Position numbers and translations under genes: made by a program. The notes under the pieces were generated by a model. That model saw nothing but the letters and a program-made list of their open reading frames with translations. It made no database searches and was not told where the DNA came from. From NCBI RefSeq assembly GCF_002563895.1, contig NZ_PDJB01000001.1, positions 5,935,501-5,999,500 on the forward strand: 64,000 nucleotides of DNA. Reading direction: 5' to 3'. Positions 45,403 through 53,841 of this stretch are shown piece by piece (position 1 is the stretch's first letter; each line of letters opens with the position of its first letter). Origin of the DNA: Pseudomonas lurida. Lineage in GTDB: Bacteria; Pseudomonadota; Gammaproteobacteria; Pseudomonadales; Pseudomonadaceae.

Positions 45403-45771
45403 GTACCGCTCCTCTCATTTCTAATTTTTGTATTTCTTTGGTCTCGGGTCTGACGCCCTCGATCCACAGATGCGCGATTAGCGCCAGATAGTGACTACCA
45501 AGTCAATCGTAACCTTGTATGTCTACTACCTTCGTCTAACCGCAGTTGATTTGGTCCCTGCAGGGTAATGAGTTTTTCATACACCCAAAAAGAATTGTTT
45601 CATTCTTTTTCATACGATTTGGGAATAAGCCTTTCGATGACGCGGGGAAGTCGGGTAGACGAACCGCTCCATAAGCTAATTCCTAAACGGTATTTATTAG
45701 CGCTTTTTTAGATCGAATAGTGTGACCGTACTGCTGCATACGTCACCCACGATCAAAAAGGCGACGCCATC
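45403..45771. promoter_or_regulatory. Divergent porin/tauA-like promoter region with repeats
   Basis: 369 bases, no gene. It contains a perfect 9-bp inverted repeat aaaaagaat-tgtttc-attcttttt (45587-45610), a direct repeat tttttcatac at 45573-45582 and 45606-45615 (33 bases apart, about three helix turns) and an inverted pair gctaat/attagc at 45675-45701, upstream of the TauA-like gene. The attctttt core resembles the elements upstream of ssuE and lsfA. Together these look like sites for a LysR-type regulator such as CysB. Confidence 0.5.
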
Positions 45772-46758
45772 ATGGCCAAACGCACATCCTCCCGTCAATT
45801 TGTTACAGTTTTTGTGTCACTAATACTTTCTTTTGGTGTCAAAGCGGCCGATTTGACCATCGGCTACCAAACTGGCATCGATCCCAGCAAAGTCCCACAG
45901 GCCGATGGCCTATACGAAAAGGCCATTGGCGAGAAGATCGCCTGGCGCCGGTTCAACAGTGGGCCGGAAGTCGTAACGGCTATCGCCTCCGGCGATGTGC
46001 AAATCGGCAACCTCGGTTCCAGCCCCCTCGCTGCGGCGGCCTCGCGCAATCTGCCCATCGTCGCGTTTATCGTATCGGCCCAGATCAACACTTCTGAAGC
46101 CTTGGTGGTGCGTAACGGCAGCGGCATCGAAAAACCCGAAGACCTGGTCGGCAAGACCATCGCCACGCCTTTTGTCTCCACCTCTCATTACAGCCTGCTC
46201 GGCGCACTGAGGCACTGGGGCCTGGACACCAGGCAAGTCAAGGTAGTGAACCTGCAGCCGGCCGAAATTGCCGCCGCGTGGAAACGTGGCGACATCGACG
46301 GTGCATTCGTGTGGTCGCCGGCCCTGGGCGAAATCCGCAAGACCGGCAAGACCCTGACAGACGCGGCCCAGGTGGGTCAGTGGGGCGCGCCGACGTTTGA
46401 AGTGTGGGTGGCGCGCAAGGATTTTGCGCAAAAACATCCTGACGTAGTGGCCAAGTTTGCCAAGGTCACGCTGGACGCTTTCGCCGACTATGCCGCCCAT
46501 AAAGAGCAATGGACAGTGGATTCGGAGCCGGTGCAGAAAATCGCGAAACTGACAGGTTCAAACGCCGCCGATATCCCAGAGCTGTTGGCCGGTACCACGT
46601 TCCCGGATGCGCAGGCACAGCAAACTGGCGCGCTGCTAAAGGGCGGCACGGCGAAGGCGATTGGGGAGACGGCGAAGTTCTTGAAGGAACAAGGAAAGGT
46701 TGAGGCAGTGTTGCCAGACTATTCAGGGTACGTGACCGATAAATTCGTCAAACCCTGA
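45772..46758 (+). CDS. Taurine/sulfonate-binding protein, TauA-like
   Basis: A 328-residue periplasmic binding protein. Signal peptide about 1-25 (cleavage after VKA), mature ADLTIGYQTGIDPSKVPQADGLYEKAIGEKIAWRRFNSGPEVV, the TauA pattern, with GNLGSSPLAAAASRNLPI and GAFVWSPALGEIRKTGKTL later. The taurine ABC genes tauB, tauC and tauD are not next to it. It is followed by a REPIN and argA, so it must use another permease or is an orphan. It is divergent from the OprD-family porin. Confidence 0.88.
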   Translation: MAKRTSSRQFVTVFVSLILSFGVKAADLTIGYQTGIDPSKVPQADGLYEKAIGEKIAWRRFNSGPEVVTAIASGDVQIGNLGSSPLAAAASRNLPIVAFIVSAQINTSEALVVRNGSGIEKPEDLVGKTIATPFVSTSHYSLLGALRHWGLDTRQVKVVNLQPAEIAAAWKRGDIDGAFVWSPALGEIRKTGKTLTDAAQVGQWGAPTFEVWVARKDFAQKHPDVVAKFAKVTLDAFADYAAHKEQWTVDSEPVQKIAKLTGSNAADIPELLAGTTFPDAQAQQTGALLKGGTAKAIGETAKFLKEQGKVEAVLPDYSGYVTDKFVKP

Positions 46759-46761
46759 ACC

Positions 46762-46849
46762 CTGTAGGAGCCGGCTTGCCGGCGATGCTAGCGACTCGGT
46801 CTTGCACATAACCGAGGCGATGCAATCGCAGGCAAGCCAGCTCCCACAA
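46762..46849. repeat. REPIN
   Basis: Arms ctgtaggagccggcttgccg and gcaggcaagccagctcccac flank a centre with gcgactcggt...accgaggcgatgc. Related centres occur at 25696 and 60386. It lies between the convergent tauA-like and argA genes. Confidence 0.9.
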
Positions 46850-46868
46850 GAGCCGGCCTTGCGGTAAG

Positions 46869-48170
46869 TCAGAGAGCCTTCTCGAAAATCTTCGAATTAC
46901 GCTGATAGTTGTACAGCGAAGCCCGCGCCGACGGCAAACGGTCCACACTGCTCGGCACAAAACCCCGCTCACGGAACCAGTGGGCGGTGCGTGTGGTGAG
47001 GACAAACAGAGTCTTCAACCCTTGGGCCCTGGCACGTGATTCGATACGCTCCAGCAACACATCACCGCGCGCGCCGTGGCGATATTCCGGGTTCACTGCC
47101 AGGCACGCCAGCTCGCCCGCATCCGAATCCGCGATCTGGTACAGCGCCGCGCAGGCGATGATCATGCCTTCGCGCTCCACCACGCTGAATTGCTCGATCT
47201 CGCGCTCCAATACTTCCCGCGAACGGCGCACCAGGATGCCCTGCTCTTCCAACGGGCTGATCAGGTCGAGCAAACCACCAACGTCTTCAATCGCTGCTTC
47301 GCGCACCAGTTCGAATTGCTCCTGGGCCACCAACGTGCCGCCGCCGTCGCGGGTGAACAGTTCGGTGAGCAACGCGCCGTCTTCGGCGTAGCTGACAATA
47401 TGACTGCGCCCTACTCCGCCACGGCAGGCCTCGGCGGCCGCATCCAACAACTCAGCCTGGTAGTTGCTGCTGCCCAGGCGCTGCAGGTGCGCAGGCACTT
47501 GTTGCGGGCGCAGTTCGCGCACCAGGCGACCGTTTTCATCGATCAGGCCCATGTCTGCGCCAAACAGCAGCAGCTTGTCGGCACCCAGGTCGATGGCAGC
47601 GCGGGTGGCGACGTCCTCGCAGGCCAGGTTGAAGATCTCACCCGTGGGTGAATACCCCAGCGGCGAAAGCAGCACGATGGAGCGCTCGTCCAGCAGGCGA
47701 TTGATACCCTTGCGGTCGACGCGGCGCACTTCGCCGGTGTGGTGGTAGTCCACGCCTTCCAATACGCCGATAGGACGCGCGGTCACCAGGTTGCCACTGG
47801 CCACCCGCAGGCGCGAACCCTGCATTGGCGACGACGCCATGTCCATGGAAAGGCGCGCTTCAATGGCGATACGCAGTTGGCCGACCGCGTCGATCACACA
47901 CTCCAGCGTGGCTGCATCAGTGATGCGCAAGCCTTCGTGGTAAGCCGGGGTCAGGCCACGCGCTTCAAGGCGTGCCTCGATCTGTGGGCGCGAGCCGTGG
48001 ACCAGCACCAGTCGCACACCGAGGCTGTGGAGCAACACCAGGTCGTGGACGATATTGCCGAAGTTGGGATGCTCCACGCCATCGCCAGGCAGCATGACAA
48101 CGAAGGTGCAGTCCCGGTGGGCGTTGATGTACGGCGAAGCGTGACGAAGCCAATTAACGTAGTCGGGCAT
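46869..48170 (-). CDS. argA: N-acetylglutamate synthase ArgA
   Basis: Makes N-acetylglutamate from acetyl-CoA and glutamate, the first step in arginine synthesis. 433 residues: an N-terminal amino-acid-kinase-like domain (about 20-285) that binds arginine for feedback inhibition (VLVHGSRPQIEARL, IVLLSPLGYSPTGEIFNL) and a C-terminal GNAT acetyltransferase domain (about 290-430) with acetyl-CoA loop AVNPEYRHGARGDVLLERI. The start MPDYVNWLRHASPYINAHR matches the family. It follows argE by 135 bases on the same strand. Confidence 0.96.
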   Translation of the reverse strand: MPDYVNWLRHASPYINAHRDCTFVVMLPGDGVEHPNFGNIVHDLVLLHSLGVRLVLVHGSRPQIEARLEARGLTPAYHEGLRITDAATLECVIDAVGQLRIAIEARLSMDMASSPMQGSRLRVASGNLVTARPIGVLEGVDYHHTGEVRRVDRKGINRLLDERSIVLLSPLGYSPTGEIFNLACEDVATRAAIDLGADKLLLFGADMGLIDENGRLVRELRPQQVPAHLQRLGSSNYQAELLDAAAEACRGGVGRSHIVSYAEDGALLTELFTRDGGGTLVAQEQFELVREAAIEDVGGLLDLISPLEEQGILVRRSREVLEREIEQFSVVEREGMIIACAALYQIADSDAGELACLAVNPEYRHGARGDVLLERIESRARAQGLKTLFVLTTRTAHWFRERGFVPSSVDRLPSARASLYNYQRNSKIFEKAL

Positions 48171-48305
48171 TGAACCTGGGCCTGTAATAAAAAGCAGCCG
48201 AAAAAGGATGAGTCGTGAAAACGCACAGCTGGCTGATGGTTATCGTCGGAACAGGCTTGGCGACACGCTCACTCTCCTTCTATGTACGAACAGGCAGGGG
48301 TTAAT

Positions 48306-49454
48306 TTATGCAGGCTTCAGGCAGTAATGTTCGATCAGTTCCCGCAATAGACGCACTGTAGGCGTCAAGCGTGACATTTCGAGGTACTCGCCCGGCTGGT
48401 GGGCGCATGCGATGTCGCCGGGGCCCAGCACCAGGGTTTCACAACCCAGGCGCTGAAGATAAGGCGCTTCGGTGCCGAACGCTACTGCTTCGGCACGATG
48501 GCCGGTCAATCGTTCCGCAACCCGCACCAGTTCGGCATCTTCCGGTTGCTCGAAAGGGGGGACCGCGGGGAACAGTGGCGCGTAGTCAATCTTGACCTGA
48601 TGGCGCTCGGCGAGCGGTTCAAGCTTCTGCCGGATCGCGGCGCGCAGCACCTCGGGATCCATGCCCGGCAAAGGCCGCAGATCAAACTCCAGGGAGCACT
48701 GGCCGCAAATGCGGTTGGGGTTGTCACCACCGTGGATACAGCCAAAGTTCATGGTTGGCTGCGGCACGCTGAATTGCGGGTTACGGTACTCGCGCTGCCA
48801 GGCCAGGCGCAGGCCGCGCAATTCGCCGATGGCGTCGTGCATGGCTTCGAGCGCACTGTGGCCCAGGCTTGGGTCCGACGAATGGCCACTTTGGCCAAGG
48901 ATGTCGATGCGTTCCATCATCACACCTTTATGCAGGCGAATCGGCCTGAGCCCGGTCGGCTCGCCGATCACCGCTGCGCGGCCCAGCGGGCGCCCCGCCT
49001 CGGCCAGCGCACGCGCACCGGACATGGAGCTCTCTTCATCGCAGGTCGCGAGGATCAGCAGCGGCTGCTTGAATGGCTGTTCCAGCAGCGGTAGCACGGC
49101 GTCGATGACCAGGGCGAAAAAACCCTTCATGTCGCAACTGCCCAACCCTACCCAGCGGCCGTCAACTTCTGTCAGCTTGAGCGGATCGGTCTTCCACAGC
49201 GCGGCGTCATAGGGAACGGTGTCGCTGTGGCCCGCCAGCACCAGGCCACCAGGACCACTGCCGAAGCTGGCCAGCAGGTTGAACTTGCCGGGGCTGACGG
49301 TCTGGATGTCGATGGAGAACCCCAAGTCGCCCAGCCAAGTGGCGAGCAAATCGATGACCGGGCGGTTGGTCTGGTCGAGAGACGCTTGGGTGCAACTGAC
49401 CGAAGGCGCGGCAATCAATGCGGCGAACTGCTCTTTCATGGACGGTAACGGCAT
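48306..49454 (-). CDS. argE: Acetylornithine deacetylase ArgE
   Basis: An M20 zinc peptidase-family enzyme that releases ornithine from N-acetylornithine. 382 residues from MPLPSMKEQFAALIAAPSVSC. Metal ligands: LAGHSDTVPYD (about 78-88), the conserved Asp in GSCDMKGFF, the Glu-Glu pair in ATCDEESSMSGA and a C-terminal ACAHQPGEYLEM His. ATG 49439 would shorten it by five residues. The open frame up to 49571 is not conserved. It sits with argA, as in other pseudomonads that may also carry the ArgJ cycle elsewhere. Confidence 0.93.
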   Translation of the reverse strand: MPLPSMKEQFAALIAAPSVSCTQASLDQTNRPVIDLLATWLGDLGFSIDIQTVSPGKFNLLASFGSGPGGLVLAGHSDTVPYDAALWKTDPLKLTEVDGRWVGLGSCDMKGFFALVIDAVLPLLEQPFKQPLLILATCDEESSMSGARALAEAGRPLGRAAVIGEPTGLRPIRLHKGVMMERIDILGQSGHSSDPSLGHSALEAMHDAIGELRGLRLAWQREYRNPQFSVPQPTMNFGCIHGGDNPNRICGQCSLEFDLRPLPGMDPEVLRAAIRQKLEPLAERHQVKIDYAPLFPAVPPFEQPEDAELVRVAERLTGHRAEAVAFGTEAPYLQRLGCETLVLGPGDIACAHQPGEYLEMSRLTPTVRLLRELIEHYCLKPA

Positions 49455-49612
49455 GCGCGGTCTCTCAACTTCCCGGATGAGCCTCACTATAGAACCATCT
49501 GCACGACACAATAAACCGTTGCGGCACGTTGCCGGGCTCAGTCCTGTACACTGCACGACCTTGGCAGCCACTCTTTTCCCCGGCTGCGCTCCCGATCCTG
49601 GATTTTCCGGCC

Positions 49613-50980
49613 ATGCAGAAAGAAACCGAAATCAAGCTCCGTGTCAGCCGCGAGACCCTCGCCGCGCTGCGTGAGCACCCGCTCCTGAAAAAACGCAACA
49701 AAAGTGGCTGGGAACGCCGTGAGTTGATGAACCAGTACTTTGACACCCCCGAACGCGACCTGGCCCAGGCCAAAGTCGCCCTGCGCCTGCGCAAGGACGG
49801 TGACGACATCATCCAGACCCTCAAGACCCGTGGCCAAAGCGTCGCCGGCTTGTCGGAACGTAACGAGTACAACTGGGAATTGCCCAAAGCCAAGCTGGAT
49901 GTGAAGAAGCTCGACGGCGAATGCTGGCCCGAGCAACTGGCCGAGCTGGACAAAAAAACCCTCAAGCCGATCTTCACCACCGATTTCGTGCGTGAACGCG
50001 CCGAAATCGCTTGGGGCCGTGGCAAGGCCAAGGTGGTGATCGAAGCGGCCCTGGACCTGGGCCATGTGGTGGTCGGCAAGCAGAAGGAAGAAATCTGCGA
50101 GCTGGAACTGGAACTGCGCGAAGGCGAACCCGCCGCATTGCTGGAACTGGCCGCCGAACTGGCCGCGACCCTTGCGCTGATGCCATGCGACATCAGCAAA
50201 GCCGAACGCGGCTACCGCTTGTACGACGCCAGCAGCTACTCCCTGAGCCTACCGGCGCCGCAGTTGCACGCCGAAATGCCATTGGACGATGCCTTTGCCG
50301 CAATCATGTGGCACCTGCTGGGCAGCAGCCAGCGCCTGGCCGAGCAATACCGCTTCAACGGCCACTGGCGCCTGCTGCAAGACTGGGTCGACAACCTCGG
50401 CGAACTGCGCGCTCTGGTCGGCAGCCTCGGCCAGGCCGCACCGCGTCAATCCACCAGCGAACTGCGCAGCGCCCTCGATGCCCTGCTGGAAGACTGGCGC
50501 CCCCTGGTGCAGGCCGGCGACGACGATGAAGACATTCGCAAAGCCGCCCCCGAACAGTTCATCGACGAACTGAATGACGTGCGCTGGGGCCTGTTCTCAC
50601 TGAATGCTTCGCGCTGGCTGCTGGCCCGCACCTGGACCGCTGACCGCAACGTACGTGGCAACCGCCAGGGCGCCGCGCAAATCACCAACTGGCTGCCACG
50701 CCTGCTGGCCGACGACGCCGTTGCCCTGCAACTGTCGCGCTACCAGCAACAGCCGGAAGACCTGGCTGAACAGTTGCCGCGCATCGAACGCATCCAGGCT
50801 TGGCTGCACCATGCGCGTCAGGTGGTCGACATCCCGGAACTGGACCGTCTGTATGGCGAGCTGAACAAGTTGGCGCAACTGGCCAACCAGCCGATCACCG
50901 ATGAGTCGCTGGATGCGCGGATGCATCAGGCGATTGCGGTGTATCAGAACCGCGCGTGGAAGACATTGCTGCGTCTGTGA
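49613..50980 (+). CDS. ygiF: Inorganic triphosphatase (CYTH plus CHAD domains)
   Basis: A 455-residue two-domain protein. The N-terminal CYTH domain (about 1-200) begins with the family signature ExExK, here KETEIKLRV, and later acidic tunnel residues (CELELELREGEP). The C-terminal CHAD domain (about 220-450) is helical and rich in His/Arg, a polyphosphate-binding type. E. coli YgiF hydrolyses inorganic triphosphate. The start at 49613 fits the CYTH motif. The longer frame from 49529 overlaps the argE promoter area and is rejected. Confidence 0.9.
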   Translation: MQKETEIKLRVSRETLAALREHPLLKKRNKSGWERRELMNQYFDTPERDLAQAKVALRLRKDGDDIIQTLKTRGQSVAGLSERNEYNWELPKAKLDVKKLDGECWPEQLAELDKKTLKPIFTTDFVRERAEIAWGRGKAKVVIEAALDLGHVVVGKQKEEICELELELREGEPAALLELAAELAATLALMPCDISKAERGYRLYDASSYSLSLPAPQLHAEMPLDDAFAAIMWHLLGSSQRLAEQYRFNGHWRLLQDWVDNLGELRALVGSLGQAAPRQSTSELRSALDALLEDWRPLVQAGDDDEDIRKAAPEQFIDELNDVRWGLFSLNASRWLLARTWTADRNVRGNRQGAAQITNWLPRLLADDAVALQLSRYQQQPEDLAEQLPRIERIQAWLHHARQVVDIPELDRLYGELNKLAQLANQPITDESLDARMHQAIAVYQNRAWKTLLRL

Positions 50981-50985
50981 TATCG

Positions 50986-51054
50986 CTATCGCGGGCAAGC
51001 CCGCTCCCACAGTGGCATGCATTGCCCTGTGGGAGCCGGGCTTACCCGCGAGAC
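50986..51054. repeat. REPIN (short)
   Basis: Arms tatcgcgggcaagcccgctc and gtgggagccgggcttacccg surround a centre of about 20 bases (agtggcatgcattgccct). It is positioned between the convergent ygiF and lrp-type genes. Confidence 0.9.
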
Positions 51055-51064
51055 GCCAACTCGG

Positions 51065-51535
51065 TCAGCGCAATACTGGCAGGCTGGTGGTGGACTTGAT
51101 CTCGGACAACGCCACAATCGAGTTGACCTCCTGAATCCCCGGCACCATCGACAGCTTCTCAAAGAAAAACCGCTCATACGCCTCAATGTCCGAGGTGACG
51201 ATGCGCAGCAGAAAATCCACCGCCCCCATCAGCACATAACACTCCAACACTTCCGGAAACCCACGAATTGCGTCGGTGAACTCGTTGAAGTTGGAACGGC
51301 CGTGGGCGTTGAGTTTTACCTCGGCGAAAATCTGCGTATTGAGGCCGATCTTCTTGCGGTCCAGCAAGGTGACCTGGCCGCGAATCACGCCCTCTTCCTT
51401 GAGCCGCTGGATCCGCCGCCAGCACGGCGACTGAGACAGGCCCACCTGTTCGGCGACCTGCGCGCTGGAGAGCGAGGCATCTTCTTGCAACAGGGCCAGG
51501 ATACGGCGGTCATAGACGTCCAACTCACTGTGCAT
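51065..51535 (-). CDS. Lrp/AsnC family regulator
   Basis: A 156-residue Lrp-type regulator. Helix-turn-helix in LDVYDRRILALLQEDASLSSAQVAEQVGLSQSPCWRRIQRLKEEGVI (about 5-50) and a C-terminal RAM ligand-binding domain (about 65-145). The start at 51535 (MHSELDVYDRR) is at the expected distance from the HTH. The longer frame from 51589 covers a palindrome in the promoter and is rejected. It is divergent from a small ACT-like protein gene, its most likely target. The effector is probably an amino acid. Confidence 0.92.
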   Translation of the reverse strand: MHSELDVYDRRILALLQEDASLSSAQVAEQVGLSQSPCWRRIQRLKEEGVIRGQVTLLDRKKIGLNTQIFAEVKLNAHGRSNFNEFTDAIRGFPEVLECYVLMGAVDFLLRIVTSDIEAYERFFFEKLSMVPGIQEVNSIVALSEIKSTTSLPVLR

Positions 51536-51574
51536 ACAAATACCCTCTATCGCGCCAATATTGAATTGAATGAT

Positions 51575-51586
51575 TCGATTAATCGA
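51575..51586. promoter_or_regulatory. Palindrome in the lrp/ACT divergent promoter
   Basis: The 12-bp perfect palindrome tcgattaatcga lies 39 bases upstream of the Lrp-type start and 76 bases upstream of the ACT-like start. An outer attg/caat pair (about 51560-51590) gives a larger imperfect dyad. It fits an autoregulatory Lrp/AsnC operator. Confidence 0.5.
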
Positions 51587-51662
51587 CAATACGGCTCATC
51601 TTAGATAAGAAATCTCCCGGCACGCATGTGAAAATTTCTCCCATCAAGTTTGGAGAGCCCGC

Positions 51663-52001
51663 ATGCACGCCGTCGACACCACCCACCCGGCTACCCGCGT
51701 TGATGCGTGGGCCGTCAACAGCGCCCATTGCCAGGCGCACTACGAGATCCTCGCCGAGGCGGAGCCGGACGTGTTGTGCCGGGTGCTCAACTTTTTCGCC
51801 CTGCAATTCCTCACGCCGCAACAGGTCACGGTGAACCGGGAAGACGACCTGCTGCACATCGACATCGTCATGGATGGCTTGAGCTGGCACCGCGCGCAGG
51901 TGATAGGTGAAAAGATTCGAAACCTGATCAGCGTTTGTACAGTGGACGTGTGGTCGGCTGATTCCATGGGGCCTCAGGCGGTGGTGGCCGTTGCCCAGTA
52001 A
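51663..52001 (+). CDS. Small ACT-like domain protein
   Basis: A 112-residue protein I do not recognise by name. The central part (AEPDVLCRVLNFFALQFLTPQQVTVNREDDLLHIDIVMDGL and HRAQVIGEKIRNLISVCTVDV) reads as one beta-alpha-beta-beta-alpha-beta ACT unit, similar in pattern to the small subunits of acetohydroxyacid synthase. No catalytic domain is attached. It is divergent from an Lrp-type regulator, which suggests amino-acid-responsive expression. An AGAG-type ribosome site lies close to the ATG. Confidence 0.7.
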   Translation: MHAVDTTHPATRVDAWAVNSAHCQAHYEILAEAEPDVLCRVLNFFALQFLTPQQVTVNREDDLLHIDIVMDGLSWHRAQVIGEKIRNLISVCTVDVWSADSMGPQAVVAVAQ

Positions 52002-52085
52002 AAACCTGCAATACACGCTGGGAGGAGGATATTCAGCGGCTGGCTAGCCTGTGATTTGTACCCACTGCTACCCAGGAAAACCTGC

Positions 52086-53765
52086 ATGCCTGTCGACCAA
52101 CGATTGGAACTGCATCAGCTGTTGCCGGCTTTGGTCGAAGGGCGACTCATCCCCCCCGACATTGCGCAACGCTTGCTGGCGTTACCGGCCAGCAACACCC
52201 AGCATCCGCTGGAGACCATCGCAGCCCATGGCCCCGACCTGGAAACCCTGACCGCATGGCTCGCCCAGCATGCCGGGCAACCTTATCTGCGCATCGACCC
52301 GTTGAAGATCGATGTGGCCGCGGTGGTGCCGTTGATGTCCCACGCGTTCGCCCAACGCCATGCCATCCTCGCGGTGGCGGTAGACGCCCACACGGTTACC
52401 GTCGCGAGCGCCCAGCCCCTTGTCTCCAGTTGGGAAGCCGGGCTCGCGCAGGTGCTCAAGCGTTCGATCAAGCGCGTAGTCGCCAACCCCCAGGACATTG
52501 CGCGCTGTATCAGCGAGTTCTACCGTTTGGCCAAGTCCGTCAGCGGTGCCGACCAAAAGGTCGCGGCGCCTGGCAATGTCGAATGGCTCAACCTCGGCGC
52601 CGGCGAGCAAGAGCCGGATGCCAATGACGCGCATATCGTCAATATCGTCGACTGGTTGTTGCAGTACGCCTTCGGCCAGCGCGCCAGTGATATCCACATC
52701 GAGCCGGGCCGTGAACAGGGCCGCGTGCGCTTTCGCATTGATGGGTTGCTGCATGACGTCTATCAGTTTCCGCCCCAGGTCACCATGGCGGTGGTCAGCC
52801 GCCTGAAAAGCCTGGGCCGCATGAACGTAGCGGAAAAACGCAGGCCCCAGGATGGCCGCATCAAGACTAAAAGCCCTGCGGGGGCGGAGGTAGAGCTACG
52901 CCTGTCAACCTTGCCCACGGCGTTTGGCGAAAAACTGGTGATGCGGATTTTCGACCCGCAGGTGCTGCTCAAAGGCTTTGACCAACTGGGCTTGTCGGTG
53001 GATGACCAACAGCGCTGGCACGCAATGACGAGCCAGACCAACGGTATCATTCTGGTCACTGGCCCGACCGGTTCGGGCAAGACCAGCACCCTCTACAGCA
53101 CGCTCAGGCAATTGGCGACCCGGGAGGTCAACCTGTGCACAGTTGAAGACCCGGTCGAGATGGTCGAGCCGGCGTTCAACCAGATGCAGGTGCAGCACAA
53201 CATCGACCTGACCTTTGCGGCCGGCATCCGCGCCCTGCTACGCCAGGACCCGGACATCATCATGGTCGGCGAGATTCGCGACCAGGAGACCGCCGAAATG
53301 GCGATCCAGGCCGCGTTGACCGGGCACCTGGTGCTGTCGACCCTGCATACCAACGATGCACCCAGCGCGATCAGTCGCTTGCAGGAATTGGGCATCGCTC
53401 ATTATTTGATCAAAGCGACGTTGCTGGGCGTGATGGCGCAGCGATTGGTGCGGGTGTTGTGCCCTCACTGCAAGCGTGCACGGGGTGACGTCCACGAGGC
53501 CGTCGGATGTGTCGAATGTCGACACAGTGGTTACCGCGGGCGGGCCGGCGTTCACGAAATCATGGTGTTGAACGATGCGATCAAGGCACTGATCACGCCG
53601 GGTGCCGACGTGCAGGCCCTGCGCCAGGCGGCAATCGCCCAAGGCATGTGCAGCCTGCGCAGGGCTGGCCTGCAAAAAGTCGAGGCGGGGCTGACCACGA
53701 TGTCGGAAGTAGTGCGCGTGACACCCGGGGATTCAGTAACAAATCCTTTGTTTGTTACTCGGTGA
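52086..53765 (+). CDS. Orphan GspE/PulE family secretion ATPase
   Basis: A 559-residue type II secretion/type IV pilus assembly ATPase. An N-terminal GspE/XpsE-like domain (about 1-150) is followed by the ATPase core: Walker A VTGPTGSGKTSTLYSTL (about 320-336), Asp box and Walker B QDPDIIMVGEIRDQETAEMAI, the His box LSTLHTNDAPSAI and a tetracysteine zinc finger with CPHC and CVEC (about 459-482). No other secretion or pilus gene is adjacent, so it must work with components elsewhere. The start at 52086 (MPVDQRLELHQLLPAL) is preferred over an upstream TTG. Confidence 0.88.
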   Translation: MPVDQRLELHQLLPALVEGRLIPPDIAQRLLALPASNTQHPLETIAAHGPDLETLTAWLAQHAGQPYLRIDPLKIDVAAVVPLMSHAFAQRHAILAVAVDAHTVTVASAQPLVSSWEAGLAQVLKRSIKRVVANPQDIARCISEFYRLAKSVSGADQKVAAPGNVEWLNLGAGEQEPDANDAHIVNIVDWLLQYAFGQRASDIHIEPGREQGRVRFRIDGLLHDVYQFPPQVTMAVVSRLKSLGRMNVAEKRRPQDGRIKTKSPAGAEVELRLSTLPTAFGEKLVMRIFDPQVLLKGFDQLGLSVDDQQRWHAMTSQTNGIILVTGPTGSGKTSTLYSTLRQLATREVNLCTVEDPVEMVEPAFNQMQVQHNIDLTFAAGIRALLRQDPDIIMVGEIRDQETAEMAIQAALTGHLVLSTLHTNDAPSAISRLQELGIAHYLIKATLLGVMAQRLVRVLCPHCKRARGDVHEAVGCVECRHSGYRGRAGVHEIMVLNDAIKALITPGADVQALRQAAIAQGMCSLRRAGLQKVEAGLTTMSEVVRVTPGDSVTNPLFVTR

Positions 53766-53841
53766 AACCGTTCTTATCGATGACAACACCGTTACAATCG
53801 GCCGACGTCGTTTCACTGACACCATCAGATAGGGAATCGCT

